Below, piece by piece: positions 1 to 7,601 of a DNA stretch of 64,000 nt (its first letter is position 1; every line of letters begins with the position of its first letter). Origin of the DNA: Solibacillus sp. R5-41 (lineage in GTDB: Bacteria > Bacillota > Bacilli > Bacillales_A > Planococcaceae). Under the pieces are notes generated by a model. The model ran no database searches, had not been told where the DNA came from, and saw only the letters and a list, made by a program, of their open reading frames with translations. Both the position numbers and the translations under genes were made by a program. The stretch lies in assembly GCF_002736105.1 (NCBI RefSeq), contig NZ_CP024123.1, forward strand, positions 2,162,001 to 2,226,000, written 5' to 3'.

Positions 1-30
1 TAGGTGACAATTAAAACGAAGATGAAATAG

Positions 31-66
31 AGCCCTTGCACATGTTAATCAGCATGCGCAAGGGCT
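31..66. terminator. Hairpin downstream of the polysaccharide deacetylase gene
   Basis: AGCCCTTGC and GCAAGGGCT form a 9-bp stem ten bases beyond the stop of the minus-strand deacetylase gene. The minus-strand flank is T-rich but interrupted, so termination is likely but not ideal. Confidence 0.6.
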
Positions 67-76
67 CCATTACCCA

Positions 77-823
77 CTATGGTTTTTCCACATTCTCTCG
101 TTGCACCTTTAACAAGTTTGAAATGGTCACAAACTGGTATCCTTCTTTTTGTAGCGTAGGTAATATCTGGGAGAGTGCCTCTACTGTCTGCTTCCTGTTC
201 CCACCACCGTCATGGAATAACACGACATTACCTTTTCTTGTTCCTTTCAGTACGATGTCAACAATTTTTTTTACACCGGGGTCTTTCCAATCTTCCGTAT
301 CTAGATGCCAAGACCACATCACTACTTTATAGCCATCCTTTACCACCGCTTCAATTAACGCATCCGTGTATTGCCCCTCCACCGGTCGAAATAACTTAGG
401 CGCGTATCCGGTTATACTAAAAATGACTTCATTTGTTTGTTGAATTTCCTTTACGAGCTTTGGAACGCTTGCTTTAAATGGATGGGAGTACGTATGATTT
501 GCTAACTCGTGCCCTTCTTCATGCATGCGTAAAATAACTTCTGGATTTTTTTCTGCGTATTCTCCTACGACAAAAAACGTTCCCTTTGCTTCATATTTAG
601 CTAATAAATCCAGCACTTCATTCGTGTATTTTTTGTGTGGACCATCATCAAATGTCAGCGCAATAATTTTTTCATCTGTTTTAATATCCCATACAATTTG
701 TCCAGCGTTCTCATAATACGGTCTGCCCTTATCTGCGGCCATAGTGACCACGACGTAAAATATGGAAACGAGGAGGATTAAAATAAACAATACTAGACAC
801 ACTTTAACAACTTTACGTTTCAA
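77..823 (-). CDS. Membrane-anchored polysaccharide deacetylase (NodB/CE4 family)
   Basis: A CE4 deacetylase expected to remove acetyl groups from cell-wall glycans outside the membrane. Residues 7-29 form an uncleaved signal anchor. The NodB motifs are in order: TFDDG at 57-61 (metal and base), HTYSH at 110-114 (metal histidines), RPVEG at about 146-150 (usually RPPYG), DTEDW at 175-179 and HDGGG at 204-208. At 248 residues it is a normal single-domain length. The start is TTG, immediately after the TAA of the upstream M23 gene, with AAGGGCGG as ribosome binding site, so the two genes are translationally coupled and probably act together on the wall. The family call is firm; the exact substrate (peptidoglycan GlcNAc or MurNAc, or another glycan) is not shown. 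Confidence 0.9.
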   Translation of the reverse strand: MKRKVVKVCLVLFILILLVSIFYVVVTMAADKGRPYYENAGQIVWDIKTDEKIIALTFDDGPHKKYTNEVLDLLAKYEAKGTFFVVGEYAEKNPEVILRMHEEGHELANHTYSHPFKASVPKLVKEIQQTNEVIFSITGYAPKLFRPVEGQYTDALIEAVVKDGYKVVMWSWHLDTEDWKDPGVKKIVDIVLKGTRKGNVVLFHDGGGNRKQTVEALSQILPTLQKEGYQFVTISNLLKVQRENVEKP

Positions 824-1816
824 TTACATACCGCCCTTCGTTTGCCGCTCCCATAGCAAGAGTGATGGATAAGGATCGAATGCCCACTCTGTTCGACCAT
901 TAAATTTATACATCCCGTAATGCAAATGTGGTGCGAACTTACCAGAAGTGCCCTTTTTCCCGTAACCACTACTACCAACAAAGCCAATGAGCGTGCCTGG
1001 TTCTACAATGTCCCCAAGTGCAATATCTTTTTGAAAACTATTTAAGTGGGCATAATAGTGGTACGTATTGTGATGATCTCGAATACCTATCCGCCAGCCG
1101 CCAAAATCATTCCAACCGATTATTTCGATGATACCGTAAGAGGTAGAATAAACATGTGTTCCATACCCCGCAAAAAGATCTGTTCCTTCATGCATCCTTC
1201 TACCTCCCCATCCACGATTCGCACCCCATGTCCCTCTGTAGCTGTATTCAAACTTTATAGGGAGTGGAAAATGATGTTTTTCAAGAGCAATAGTTTTAAA
1301 ATGCATAAAAAGGCGCATATTGGTCATGATTTGTTTGACCGTTTCTTCCTTTTGATAATAAGCCATTAACGCCAATTCAAAATCCGTTTCGGATGTACCG
1401 AAACTGCTTATATAGCTGACCAGGGATTGGAGCACATCTTCATCATGTTGCGGATCGGCCACACCATCGCCGTTCCCGTCTATACCGAAGCCACCAAAAT
1501 AGCCGATTGATGCAGGGGAAGTATCTTCACTAAATGGATTGATGTCCCCGGCCCAAAACTCTTTGGAAAATTGGATAGCGGTAATACCTTCTCGCTTCGA
1601 AATATCTGAGCGGACCGCCTGGATGTTTCGTTCATATTGATCCACCGCTGCTATTTGGTACCAAGGAACAGATGCTTGCTCAAACTGCTTATAAAAAGCC
1701 ATTCGTTCTTGATATATCTCTTCTTTGGATGGTGAATCCTGAGCTGATGCCACATTCGAAAAAATCGTACTCCATAGTATGAAACACGAAAAAATGGCAA
1801 TGGGACGAACGAACAA
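824..1816 (-). CDS. Secreted M23-family peptidase with an EF-hand-like loop
   Basis: A 330-residue exported zinc endopeptidase predicted to cut peptidoglycan cross-links. A signal peptide covers residues 1-25 (cut near ASA-QD). Residues 113-121 read D-G-N-G-D-G-V-A-D, a calcium-loop-like pattern inside a helical N-terminal region. The LytM/M23 domain fills the C-terminal half: HEGTD at 209-213 and HLH at 297-299 supply the zinc ligands. The start is TTG; AAAGGAGG lies 8 bases upstream, and no ATG fits the site. It is the first gene of a two-gene operon with the deacetylase, separated by zero bases. Catalytic family is clear; whether it works in growth, sporulation or germination is not visible. 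Confidence 0.88.
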   Translation of the reverse strand: MFVRPIAIFSCFILWSTIFSNVASAQDSPSKEEIYQERMAFYKQFEQASVPWYQIAAVDQYERNIQAVRSDISKREGITAIQFSKEFWAGDINPFSEDTSPASIGYFGGFGIDGNGDGVADPQHDEDVLQSLVSYISSFGTSETDFELALMAYYQKEETVKQIMTNMRLFMHFKTIALEKHHFPLPIKFEYSYRGTWGANRGWGGRRMHEGTDLFAGYGTHVYSTSYGIIEIIGWNDFGGWRIGIRDHHNTYHYYAHLNSFQKDIALGDIVEPGTLIGFVGSSGYGKKGTSGKFAPHLHYGMYKFNGRTEWAFDPYPSLLLWERQTKGGM

Positions 1817-2063
1817 TAAGTAAACCTCCTTTCCTTCATTCTTAGTGTGAGTTCAAATTTATTTTTCATGAGTTAAAATTTTTTTATTAGTTTGAGCTGA
1901 CAAATTGAAATGAATACGAAATTTTAAATGCCAAAATAAAAACAAAAAAAATGATTCGAATCGCAGTTCAAATCCTTTTTTTCGTTATTAAAATTTTTTT
2001 ATAAGTCTAATGAAATAAAGGATTTCTTTCTTATGGGGAATCTAATAACGTGTCGTTTTTTAG

Positions 2064-2200
2064 TTTGGCTAAGCACATGAGGCGCACAGCTTTGTGCTTT
2101 GTGGAAGGCTAGCCTATGTGAAAGTTTGAGGTTCTAAAGCTTTTTCATAGAGTGCGTCGCTGCCGTTGGTGGCGACGGATTCTTATGAGGTTTACATTCT
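2064..2200. repeat. Structured repeat, copy A (pairs with 39158-39290)
   Basis: Lies between the divergent M23 and DHFR-like genes. It shares with a copy 37 kb away a GCACA/TGTGC hairpin (2073-2097), a central hairpin, and a 21-base GC-rich hairpin with arms GTCGC (2156-2160) and GCGAC (2172-2176), followed by GATTCTTAT. The second copy has GCCGC/GCGGC at the same arm spacing, a compensatory change. The rest of the 1817-2437 gap is AT-rich and holds nothing else I recognise. Confidence 0.7.
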
Positions 2201-2437
2201 GGATGATTACTGAGTTACATTTTTTATAATTACAGCACCTATAACTTGTAGGAATGATACGTAATCTGATGAAAATTTATTATCTTTTATAATTATAGAC
2301 AATCAAATAAATTTTGTATTTATTCTACAATAAATTGAAGGTGAACACACGCACGAACAAGATGCATCCATTGTATTTTGCGTGCATTTCGTCTAAAATG
2401 ATTAGAACATACATTCTATATTGTGGGAGGAGAAATT

Positions 2438-2971
2438 ATGAATACTCAAAGAAAATTAATGCTGTTCATTGCCACGAGCTTAGATGGCTATATTGCAACA
2501 AAAAACGATACTTTGGAATGGTTGTTTAAAGTGGAAGGTGAAGGTGACAATGGGTATTCCGCGTTTTATGATACAGTGGATACCGTTTTGATGGGAAAAA
2601 GAACGTATGATTGGATTAAGGAAAACATGACCGGTGAATTTCCATATTTAGATAAACAATGCTATGTCTTTTCAAGAGCGGTACACGAAGAAAATGAAAA
2701 AGTAACGTTTATCAATGATGATATCGTGAATTTTACGAATGAACTAAAAACACAAAACGGCAAAAACATTTGGCTTGTAGGTGGTGGCGAGTTGTTGCAT
2801 TCCTTCTTAAAAGATAAATTGGTTGATGAATTGATCATAACCGTTGCGCCAACATTAATTGGCAATGGTATTCCGTTATTTAAAGAACAAGAATTCCATT
2901 TAGAGCTTACTTTAAAAGGAATTCAGCAGTTCAATCAATTTGTCGAACTCCATTACGAAGTACGAAAATAA
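2438..2971 (+). CDS. DHFR-like / RibD C-terminal domain reductase
   Basis: A 177-residue protein of the small family related to dihydrofolate reductase and the reductase half of RibD (YyaP/YwjB type). The N-terminus MLFIATSLDGYIA is the typical first strand and substrate loop, VDTVLMGKRTYDW is the conserved middle, and WLVGGGELLHSFL is the NADPH-binding glycine motif. I chose ATG 2438 because GGGAGGAG lies directly before it; an in-frame GTG at 2423 would bury that site. The physiological substrate of these proteins is generally unknown. It is a single gene, followed by a hairpin. Confidence 0.85.
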   Translation: MNTQRKLMLFIATSLDGYIATKNDTLEWLFKVEGEGDNGYSAFYDTVDTVLMGKRTYDWIKENMTGEFPYLDKQCYVFSRAVHEENEKVTFINDDIVNFTNELKTQNGKNIWLVGGGELLHSFLKDKLVDELIITVAPTLIGNGIPLFKEQEFHLELTLKGIQQFNQFVELHYEVRK

Positions 2972-2988
2972 AAAGCATTGATTAAAAG

Positions 2989-3031
2989 AGAGCCCTTGAG
3001 CGCACGAAATTAAAGTGGGCTTAAGGGCTCT
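2989..3031. terminator. Bidirectional hairpin after the DHFR-like gene
   Basis: AGAGCCCTT and AAGGGCTCT form a 9-bp stem shortly after the stop at 2971. The better T-run is on the minus strand, so it may serve both directions. Confidence 0.55.
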
Positions 3032-3121
3032 AAATGGTAAGCGGTCTATCACCTGTTCAATTGAACCGTCAGCATGTGTAGGCTTTAACGTTGTAATTCC
3101 TTTCATTTAAAATAATTAAAA

Positions 3122-3156
3122 ACACCCACCTGCTCGTTTACCGGGTAGGTGGGTGT
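3122..3156 (-). terminator. Terminator-like hairpin downstream of the HAD nucleotidase operon
   Basis: ACACCCACCT and AGGTGGGTGT form a 10-bp stem followed on the minus strand by TTTTTAATTATTTT. It lies about 200 bases beyond the last gene of the ribA operon. The remaining 2972-3356 gap holds no convincing gene. Confidence 0.7.
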
Positions 3157-3356
3157 AAATTTTTGATGTATAGAAGCTGAATCGGTCCATTTTGAAAGAA
3201 TAAATATTTTTTATAAATCGATACTTCAGAATTTTAGTAGTGGTTTAACATTTACTTATATTGAAGTTTTATATCAATTACGCATTAAAAGGCAGGAGAG
3301 CATACTAAAAAATTTGTTGTTCAAAATGGAATCACTTCAAAAGCAATGTACAGCCA

Positions 3357-3914
3357 TCACCGTAATTTTTCGAAATCTTTCCAGTCTGTTAATCGCGGGT
3401 ACGTTACATGCTGGTTGTACGATTGGTCCTTTACGATTACCTTCGTTGAAACAGCAGAAAGCGTATCCAGTACGGCGGGTTTATCGTCCACGTAATAATC
3501 GAGTTCGAGTGCCTTAATCGTCGCAATTTTTTCGTCGTCTTCCATACCACAAAAGAAATGTCCCTCTGCGACAGGAAAGCCTTGTGCGATCATCCAATCT
3601 TTTGTACGTCCACAAAATTGCTTCGGACGAGAGGTAATGTAATACACATCATGACCCTCTGCAACGAGTGCTTGCAATGTTTCAAGTGCCCCTTCATACA
3701 CCGGGCAACTTGTGAAATAAATTGTTTCCATGGAACGCTTCCACATCGCGCGCCCTTCTTCATTTGTTAATCCAAATGGGGCATGAATTTCAACTGTTGG
3801 AATGCCTTGAAAGACGTCCACCCCAAAATTTTGCTCAAATTCCTTGTTATATAATTCAAACGCATAGCCGCGCAAATGAATTAATGTATCATCTATATCA
3901 AAACCAAATTTCAT
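3357..3914 (-). CDS. HAD-superfamily 5'(3')-deoxyribonucleotidase-like phosphatase
   Basis: A 185-residue HAD phosphatase of the NT5C type. FDIDDT at residues 5-10 holds the nucleophile and acid aspartates, TSRP is motif II, and VDDKPAVL near residue 140 is the late acidic motif. ATG 3914 is preferred over a GTG at 3923 because AGGTGG precedes it at good spacing. It directly follows the FAD monooxygenase gene as the last member of the ribA-ribD operon. Family members dephosphorylate nucleoside monophosphates. Given its place, it might instead dephosphorylate the ribitylaminopyrimidine 5'-phosphate made by RibD; that is inference. Confidence 0.8.
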   Translation of the reverse strand: MKFGFDIDDTLIHLRGYAFELYNKEFEQNFGVDVFQGIPTVEIHAPFGLTNEEGRAMWKRSMETIYFTSCPVYEGALETLQALVAEGHDVYYITSRPKQFCGRTKDWMIAQGFPVAEGHFFCGMEDDEKIATIKALELDYYVDDKPAVLDTLSAVSTKVIVKDQSYNQHVTYPRLTDWKDFEKLR

Positions 3915-3923
3915 ATTTTCCAC

Positions 3924-5012
3924 CTAATCCATGACGATGAAATTTTGCGCGAAGCCTTTTTCCTTTTCAACTTGCATTTCGCGTAATTTCGCCGTTTGTT
4001 GTTTTCTCATTGTTGCACATTCCTTAAAGTTGGACTGTAAAATGGTGTTCGGATCGAGTAAACTCGCGAACACGTCTGCATCCTCCATCGCTGCATTAAG
4101 ACCAAACGCTCCGGTTGGTGTCATTGTATGCACCGCGTCACCGATCAATAAAACCCCATCTTTTCCCCAATTTTCACTTGTGGAGCTAAATACATCGAGC
4201 AGTACAAAATACTGCCATGATTGGATATGGGTTTGGACACTGTTTGTTAGTTGCGGGAACGCTTGCACGAGCTTGTCGATAAATGGTGCGAATGGCTGCT
4301 TTCTTAACTTCGGATAACTGCCTTTTTCGATATTCCATCCAATTTGGACATAGCCTTTTGCTTGCGTGAACAATGAAATTTGCATCCCATCGACGAGTGC
4401 CATTTTAATTGCCGGAGTCCAGTTAGCCGGTGTGGGAATACGTGCCCACAGTAAATCATAGCCGTGACTATAAATTTGCGTATCAAGCCCTGCTTTTTTG
4501 CGGATTGTTGAGTGACGTCCATCTGCGCCAACAATTAATGCTGCATCAATCGTGAGCTCTTCTCCGTCGTGCAAAGCCAAAACTTGTGTATAATGCCCGT
4601 TTGAGTCCTGAACTAAACTTTTGACAGTCGTATTGAGGAGTAAGTGAAAGTTCGGGAATTGTTCTGCTTCCTCTGTAATGACTTGTAGCAAATGGGCTTG
4701 CGGTACATGAATACCTAAGTGCCCAACAGTTGGGTCGGCTTTTATTGTTTTTATTGTTTTACCGTTATGGCAATATTCCAGAGTTTCCATGCGCAATAGT
4801 CCAAGCTTTTCCACTCGGTCAAATAGGCCATGTTTTTTCAATATGGCTTCTCCCGTTTCATTTAAATGCTCGCCACGAAATGCTTTAGCTAAAGAGTTTG
4901 TGCGCTCGACTAACAGCACAGAAAAGCCCTTTTTTACTAGTAGCAAGCTAAGGAGTGCGCCGCCTGGTCCTGCACCGACGATACAAATATCAACATCTTT
5001 ATGCACGTTCAT
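3924..5012 (-). CDS. FAD-dependent monooxygenase (PHBH-like)
   Basis: A group-A flavoprotein hydroxylase of 362 residues. The dinucleotide fold motif GAGPGG is at 14-19 (VDICIVGAGPGGALLSLLL), the FAD/NADPH 'GADG' segment reads IVGADGRHS, and the second FAD motif is LLIGDAVHTMTPTGAFGLN. I place the start at ATG 5012, which overlaps the end of ribD by 14 bases; a TTG at 5033 is the other option. The gene lies inside a ribA-ribD-monooxygenase-phosphatase operon. PHBH-family enzymes hydroxylate aromatic or heteroaromatic rings, so a pyrimidine intermediate of the rib pathway is a natural but untested substrate. Confidence 0.87.
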   Translation of the reverse strand: MNVHKDVDICIVGAGPGGALLSLLLVKKGFSVLLVERTNSLAKAFRGEHLNETGEAILKKHGLFDRVEKLGLLRMETLEYCHNGKTIKTIKADPTVGHLGIHVPQAHLLQVITEEAEQFPNFHLLLNTTVKSLVQDSNGHYTQVLALHDGEELTIDAALIVGADGRHSTIRKKAGLDTQIYSHGYDLLWARIPTPANWTPAIKMALVDGMQISLFTQAKGYVQIGWNIEKGSYPKLRKQPFAPFIDKLVQAFPQLTNSVQTHIQSWQYFVLLDVFSSTSENWGKDGVLLIGDAVHTMTPTGAFGLNAAMEDADVFASLLDPNTILQSNFKECATMRKQQTAKLREMQVEKEKGFAQNFIVMD

Positions 5013-6111
5013 CACCCATTTGAGGGTAAGCAATGAGACAAAAATCGTCCCCTATTTTTTGCACATCTGAAAAATCAAGTTGCATTGCCGCGTCCATCGA
5101 GGTTACATCTTCACCGCGAAACGGATTAATCGAATGTTCGCCACCTAACACTTTAGGTGCTACGTAGACGATGAATTTATCAATCAAACCTGCACGAAGG
5201 AACGAGGCATTCACCGCGCCGCCCCCTTCAACTAAAATATCCGTAATGCCAACATCATAAAGCTTTGTCAGCACTTCTTCTATCTTTAAGCCGCGCTCAT
5301 TTTTCCCTACGCGTACAATTTCCACGCCTAATGCGACTAAGCTTTGTGCCTTCTCTTCATGCGCTTCTAGTGAAGTGACGATGATTGTTTTCGCTTCGGT
5401 TGTATTTGCAACGTGACTTGTTAGCGGTGTTTGCAAATTCGAATCTAAAATTATACGTACGGGATTTTTACTGTTGCGATCATCTAGGCGTGTAGTCAGT
5501 TTTGGATTATCTGCGAGTACAGTCCCAACCCCGACTAAAATCGCATCCATTTCGTGTCGGAGCTCATGTACATTTTTGCGTGCAGCTTCCCCTGTAATCC
5601 ATTTAGAATGACCGTTTGCTGTAGCTATTTTTCCGTCGAGCGTCATCGCAAATTTCGATACAACAAACGGACGGCTTGTAAGCATATTATGAATAAACCG
5701 TTCATTTAAACGTAGCGCTTGTTCCTCTAGCAGACCAACTTGCACTTCAATGCCGGCATCTTGCAACAATTGAATACCGCGGCCTGCAACAGATGGATTC
5801 GGATCTTTCATTGCAATAACAACTCGTACGACACCGGATTCCTTCACTAAATTTGCACAAGGCGGTGTTTTGCCATAATGTGAGCACGGCTCCAGCGTCA
5901 CATAAAGAGTCGCCCCTTGCGCATGTTCACCTGCCATACGGAAAGCATGAACTTCCGCATGAGGTTCGCCCGCCTTTCTATGTAAACCCGTGCCTACAAT
6001 AACCCCGTCTTTTACAATAACTGCGCCGACAAGTGGATTCGGATTCGTATTGCCGCGCGCAGTTGCTGCTAAATCTAATGCAAGCTGCATATAAGTTTGA
6101 TCGTTATGCAT
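4999..6111 (-). CDS. ribD: Bifunctional pyrimidine deaminase / reductase RibD
   Basis: The 370-residue fused enzyme of riboflavin synthesis: it deaminates 2,5-diamino-6-ribosylamino-pyrimidinone 5'-phosphate and then reduces the ribosyl to a ribityl side chain. The deaminase zinc site is HAE at 51-53 with Cys76 and Cys85 (PCSHYGKTPPC). The C-terminal reductase domain begins near 147 (FVVSKFAMTLDGKIA) and carries ILVEGGGAVNASFL. Both halves look complete. It follows ribA by 13 bases and overlaps the downstream monooxygenase. It is not accompanied by ribB, ribE or ribH here, so it may be a second, pathway-dedicated copy. Confidence 0.95.
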   Translation of the reverse strand: MHNDQTYMQLALDLAATARGNTNPNPLVGAVIVKDGVIVGTGLHRKAGEPHAEVHAFRMAGEHAQGATLYVTLEPCSHYGKTPPCANLVKESGVVRVVIAMKDPNPSVAGRGIQLLQDAGIEVQVGLLEEQALRLNERFIHNMLTSRPFVVSKFAMTLDGKIATANGHSKWITGEAARKNVHELRHEMDAILVGVGTVLADNPKLTTRLDDRNSKNPVRIILDSNLQTPLTSHVANTTEAKTIIVTSLEAHEEKAQSLVALGVEIVRVGKNERGLKIEEVLTKLYDVGITDILVEGGGAVNASFLRAGLIDKFIVYVAPKVLGGEHSINPFRGEDVTSMDAAMQLDFSDVQKIGDDFCLIAYPQMGDERA

Positions 6112-6124
6112 TATGGACTTCCCC

Positions 6125-6868
6125 TTACCCGGTAATTTTTTGTTGAATATGACCTGATTTTTCTACTTTTGTTTGTAAATAATGACGGTTCGTTTCCGTT
6201 TCTCCACCCCATAAAGGCACATGCCCATTTGTCAGTAGTCCGTGTTCTTGTAAGGCTGCGAGTTTTTTCGGATTGTTTGTAATGAGTGTCACAGGTTTTG
6301 TTCTTAGTGAACGCAGCACTTTAATCGCATCTTCATACGACCTTGTATCATCTTCAAAGCCGAGTGCATGGTTCGCTTCTACTGTATCGAAGCCTTCTTC
6401 TTGTAATAAGTACGCGAAAGTTTTCGAAAATAGCCCAATACCACGTCCTTCATGATCAGCTAAATAGAAAATAGCGCCACAGCCATTCTCGACAATCATT
6501 TTCATCGATTCATGCAGCTGGTAGCCACAGTCACAACGCTGTGAGCCAAAAATATCGCCTGTATGACATATACTATGCATACGAATGAGCGCATTGTCTG
6601 CATTTTCAAAATCTCCATATACTAAAACTGAAGACTGTTGCCCAAATGCTAGATTCATTTCGTTTAAGGATGAAATGACTTCCTCTTTTGAGTGCGCTAT
6701 GTCCACTGGTAGCCAGCTGTACCAGTTAAATGTTGCTTCAAATTCACTTTGCTTCACTGGTAATTTCACTGGGCCAACTACTGCTATATTTTGAAAGTCG
6801 TTACGCGCGACCAGATTTGTTTTATCTAGTAAAATCGAAAGTATATTTTCCATGTTGTCCATTCCCAT
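6125..6868 (-). CDS. ribA: Stand-alone GTP cyclohydrolase II
   Basis: Opens GTP to 2,5-diamino-6-ribosylamino-pyrimidinone 5'-phosphate, the first rib step. Zinc cysteines are Cys101, Cys112 and Cys114 (CHTGDIFGSQRCDCG). Residues equivalent to E. coli Tyr105, Asp126 and Arg128 are Tyr153, Asp174 and Arg176, so the catalytic set is intact. At 247 residues it lacks the RibB (DHBP synthase) half usual in Bacillus RibBA and has about 40 extra N-terminal residues. Starts at 6868, 6862 or 6853 are possible; 6853 has GGGAATGG at the best spacing. First gene of the operon, with its own promoter and a leader too short for an FMN riboswitch. Confidence 0.92.
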   Translation of the reverse strand: MGMDNMENILSILLDKTNLVARNDFQNIAVVGPVKLPVKQSEFEATFNWYSWLPVDIAHSKEEVISSLNEMNLAFGQQSSVLVYGDFENADNALIRMHSICHTGDIFGSQRCDCGYQLHESMKMIVENGCGAIFYLADHEGRGIGLFSKTFAYLLQEEGFDTVEANHALGFEDDTRSYEDAIKVLRSLRTKPVTLITNNPKKLAALQEHGLLTNGHVPLWGGETETNRHYLQTKVEKSGHIQQKITG

Positions 6869-6891
6869 CTTTTAGTTACTTTATGTAAGCT

Positions 6892-6920
6892 AGTATATTA
6901 TAATAACTCCAAATCGTCAA
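6892..6920 (-). promoter_or_regulatory. Sigma-A promoter of the ribA operon
   Basis: On the minus strand, TTGACG (6915-6920) is followed after exactly 17 bases by TATACT (6892-6897). The start codon lies about 25-40 bases downstream of the -10, leaving no room for an FMN (RFN) riboswitch. Confidence 0.75.
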
Positions 6921-7012
6921 TTGAATCCGCCCGTTTTCATAGAGAAAACCTTATTACAAAGAAATATCAACGCTCGTATAAGCTTCTAGCAGCATACTTT
7001 TTGATAATGAAA

Positions 7013-7050
7013 AAAGCTGTGCTGAAAGTTTTAACTCTCGGCACAGCTTT
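7013..7050. terminator. Bidirectional terminator at the 3' end of a toxin-like locus
   Basis: AAAGCTGTGC and GCACAGCTTT form a stem with T-runs on both strands (TTTTGCTTTTATTTTTATT on plus, TTTTTTCATT on minus). Such shared terminators are typical for type I toxin/antisense RNA loci. Confidence 0.75.
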
Positions 7051-7066
7051 TGCTTTTATTTTTATT

Positions 7067-7120
7067 TCAGCATAAAATGTGGTAAAAATGGAACATTAAA
7101 TTCAATGCTTCATAGGTCAC
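7067..7120 (-). pseudogene. Truncated type I (TxpA/BsrG or holin-like) toxin peptide
   Basis: A 17-codon frame beginning GTG reads VTYEALNLMF and then stops after seven more residues. The opening 'M-V/T-x-Y-E-A/S-L-x-L-M' is the start of the small hydrophobic TxpA/BsrG-like or 'putative holin-like toxin' peptides, which normally continue into a 20-residue membrane segment and a lysine tail; that part is missing. Upstream, AAAGGGGG (in 7132-7139) can pair with CTCCTTT (in 7141-7148), a Shine-Dalgarno-sequestering hairpin known for these toxins. The terminator follows directly. I read it as a decayed toxin gene whose RNA architecture survives. Confidence 0.5.
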
Positions 7121-7416
7121 TATCTTTAACACCCCCTTTCTCAAAGGAGTGCCAACCGCCGTCCGCTCTATGTTTTGCTGTTAATCTAGTTTATCATATA
7201 AATTGAAATGATTATACAACTTTTGGTAATTCAGGGTTGTTTATGATTAATACAAATAAAACACGCTACCAATTTTAGTTTCAGTATTTAGTGGCGTTTT
7301 TGTTTTTATATGAGAAATGCTTATTACAGAAACGCAAAAAATTCCGTGCTTGATACCGACCCATTTGGATTAAACTTGCCGTTGTTAGCAAAAGGACTTG
7401 GGAATACTTACATTTT

Positions 7417-7550
7417 TTACGCTTCTAGTTCTTCATAAGTTAAATCAGTAGCATCCATAATATCTCCTTTGTATGAATGCAACATCATTTCGTCTTCCCT
7501 CCGAACTTCCGCAAGTATTTCTTATTGTAACTGTTCTAACATTTCTTTTG
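7417..7550 (-). pseudogene. Remnant of a small acidic protein gene (related to 54405-54509)
   Basis: The minus strand reads LPKEMLEQLQ, a stop, then EILAEVRREDEMMLHSYK and onward to ELEA and a TAA at 7417. There is no start codon in frame. The DNA around 'EVRREDEMML' closely matches a second fragment at 54405-54509 (EIREEDEIML), so both are probably broken copies of one small-protein family that I do not recognise. The rest of 6921-7601 holds only the toxin-like locus and AT-rich spacer. Confidence 0.4.
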
Positions 7551-7601
7551 GCAGCTATAATGAGCTTTTCAATATTTAGTTACACCCGGTGTAATACATT
7601 T

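Noticed and set aside
2912-3106. 64-codon minus-strand frame beginning MKGITTLKPTHADG
   Set aside because: No ribosome site, it overlaps the end of the DHFR-like gene and a hairpin, and its frame runs through both. Looks like chance, though the first 30 residues are protein-like.
6869-6920. FMN riboswitch ahead of ribA
   Set aside because: No RFN consensus and too little space between the promoter and the start codon.
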